Of a DNA stretch of 34,812 nucleotides, positions 34,610 through 34,812 are shown in pieces. The notes under the pieces were generated by a model. That model made no database searches. It saw only the letters and a program-made list of their open reading frames with translations, and was not told where the DNA came from. The DNA is from an uncultured Muribaculaceae bacterium (GTDB taxonomy: Bacteria > Bacteroidota > Bacteroidia > Bacteroidales > Muribaculaceae). The position numbers were made by a program, and so were the translations under genes. How positions within the stretch are numbered: position 1 is the first letter of the stretch; each line of letters opens with the position of its first letter. The stretch is taken from contig CAJUBL010000030.1 in the NCBI GenBank assembly GCA_910584665.1, positions 1 through 34,812 on the forward strand. The letters are read 5' to 3'.

Positions 34610-34683
34610 GGTCCGGTAGCTCAGCTGGATAGAGCATCTGCCTTCTAAGCAGACGGTCCCGCGTTCGAATCGCGGCCGGATCA
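34610..34683 (+). tRNA. tRNA-Arg (TCT)
   Basis: Cloverleaf: acceptor GGTCCGG pairs with CCGGATC (one G-U pair) plus discriminator A, D-arm TAGCTCAGCTGGATAGAGCA, anticodon stem TCTGC/GCAGA with loop CTTCTAA (anticodon TCT), and T-arm with GTTCGAATC. No CCA is encoded. About 74 nt. Confidence 0.95.
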
Positions 34684-34692
34684 CACAACACT

Positions 34693-34731
34693 AAAGTACT
34701 AATAATCAGCTAATGATATTAGTACTTTTTT
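34693..34731 (+). terminator. Terminator after tRNA-Arg
   Basis: AAAGTACTAATA (34693-34704) pairs perfectly with TATTAGTACTTT (34717-34728), a 12-bp stem with a 12-nt loop, and the second arm runs into a T tract ending at 34731. It lies 9 nt past the tRNA. The last 80 nt of the window contain no further gene I can support. Confidence 0.8.
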
Positions 34732-34812
34732 AATGTAGGTTACATAAAAGATACAATGAGGACTAATTGTAAAAAGGTAGGCTGAAAAGAGGTTCAACCA
34801 CCACTGGCATAG

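Noticed and set aside
34610..34812. Integration site of a mobile element at the tRNA-Arg 3' end
   Set aside because: Only about 130 nt follow the tRNA in the window; a normal terminator follows and no repeat of the tRNA end or integrase start is visible.
1..34812. CRISPR arrays, rRNA genes, insertion sequences
   Set aside because: I saw no regularly spaced repeats, rRNA segments or transposase genes on either strand.

Overview
The window looks like a Bacteroidales chromosome segment. The evidence is a set of Bacteroidota-type -7 boxes (TAnnTTTG) upstream of several transcription units, a TamL-type BamA-family lipoprotein, a DUF349 repeat protein, a DUF4143 ATPase, and starts without strong Shine-Dalgarno sequences. 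Mixed base composition and GGCC-rich codons make a Muribaculaceae-like gut organism my best guess; the exact genus cannot be read from this sequence.

Layout. (1) 105-1250 (+): AAA/DUF4143 ATPase. (2) 1387-24566 (-): one long surface-polysaccharide operon of about 23 genes, read right to left, with many 1-35 nt overlaps or tiny gaps. In transcription order it encodes: a Wzx flippase; an opine-dehydrogenase-like enzyme; a QueC-like PP-loop enzyme; a short-chain dehydrogenase; a MenD-like ThDP enzyme; a SAT-like acetyltransferase; a membrane acyltransferase; a second SAT-like acetyltransferase; a GC-rich cassette (nucleotidyltransferase, HAD phosphatase, APH-type kinase, nucleotidyltransferase-like protein); an out-of-frame GT2; a polysaccharide pyruvyl transferase; a GT-B glycosyltransferase; two GT2s; an EpsG/Wzy-type polymerase; a GT2; a SAT-like acetyltransferase; two GT4s; a PglC-like phosphoglycosyl transferase; and a PglD-like acetyltransferase. 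A possible 28-residue peptide and a hairpin close the unit. (3) 24567-25160: a gene-free leader with a hairpin and an inverted repeat. (4) 25205-34731: ordinary chromosome, with tRNA-Pro(CGG), a GH3 glycosidase, YitT-family protein, sugar O-acetyltransferase, TamL, cytidine deaminase, DUF349 protein and tRNA-Arg(TCT).

How the locus would work (inference). PglC-like protein loads the first sugar phosphate on undecaprenyl phosphate, the GT4/GT2/GT-B enzymes extend the repeat unit, the flippase exports it and the EpsG protein polymerises it. Pyruvyl, acetyl and acyl groups, and probably two unusual substituents made by the opine/PP-loop/ThDP cassette and the kinase/HAD/nucleotidyltransferase cassette, decorate it.

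Most striking observation: four G9 homopolymer tracts, all on the coding strand of the operon, lie within 4.2 kb (12773-16969). One puts a GT2 gene out of frame, two lie mid-gene in intact decoration genes, and one abuts a stop codon just upstream of the next gene. Three of the four are followed by TAAA, which gives an immediate stop in one of the three frames. This looks like slipped-strand phase variation of a polysaccharide, a mechanism I associate with Campylobacter, Helicobacter and Neisseria rather than Bacteroidales, where invertible promoters are the known theme.
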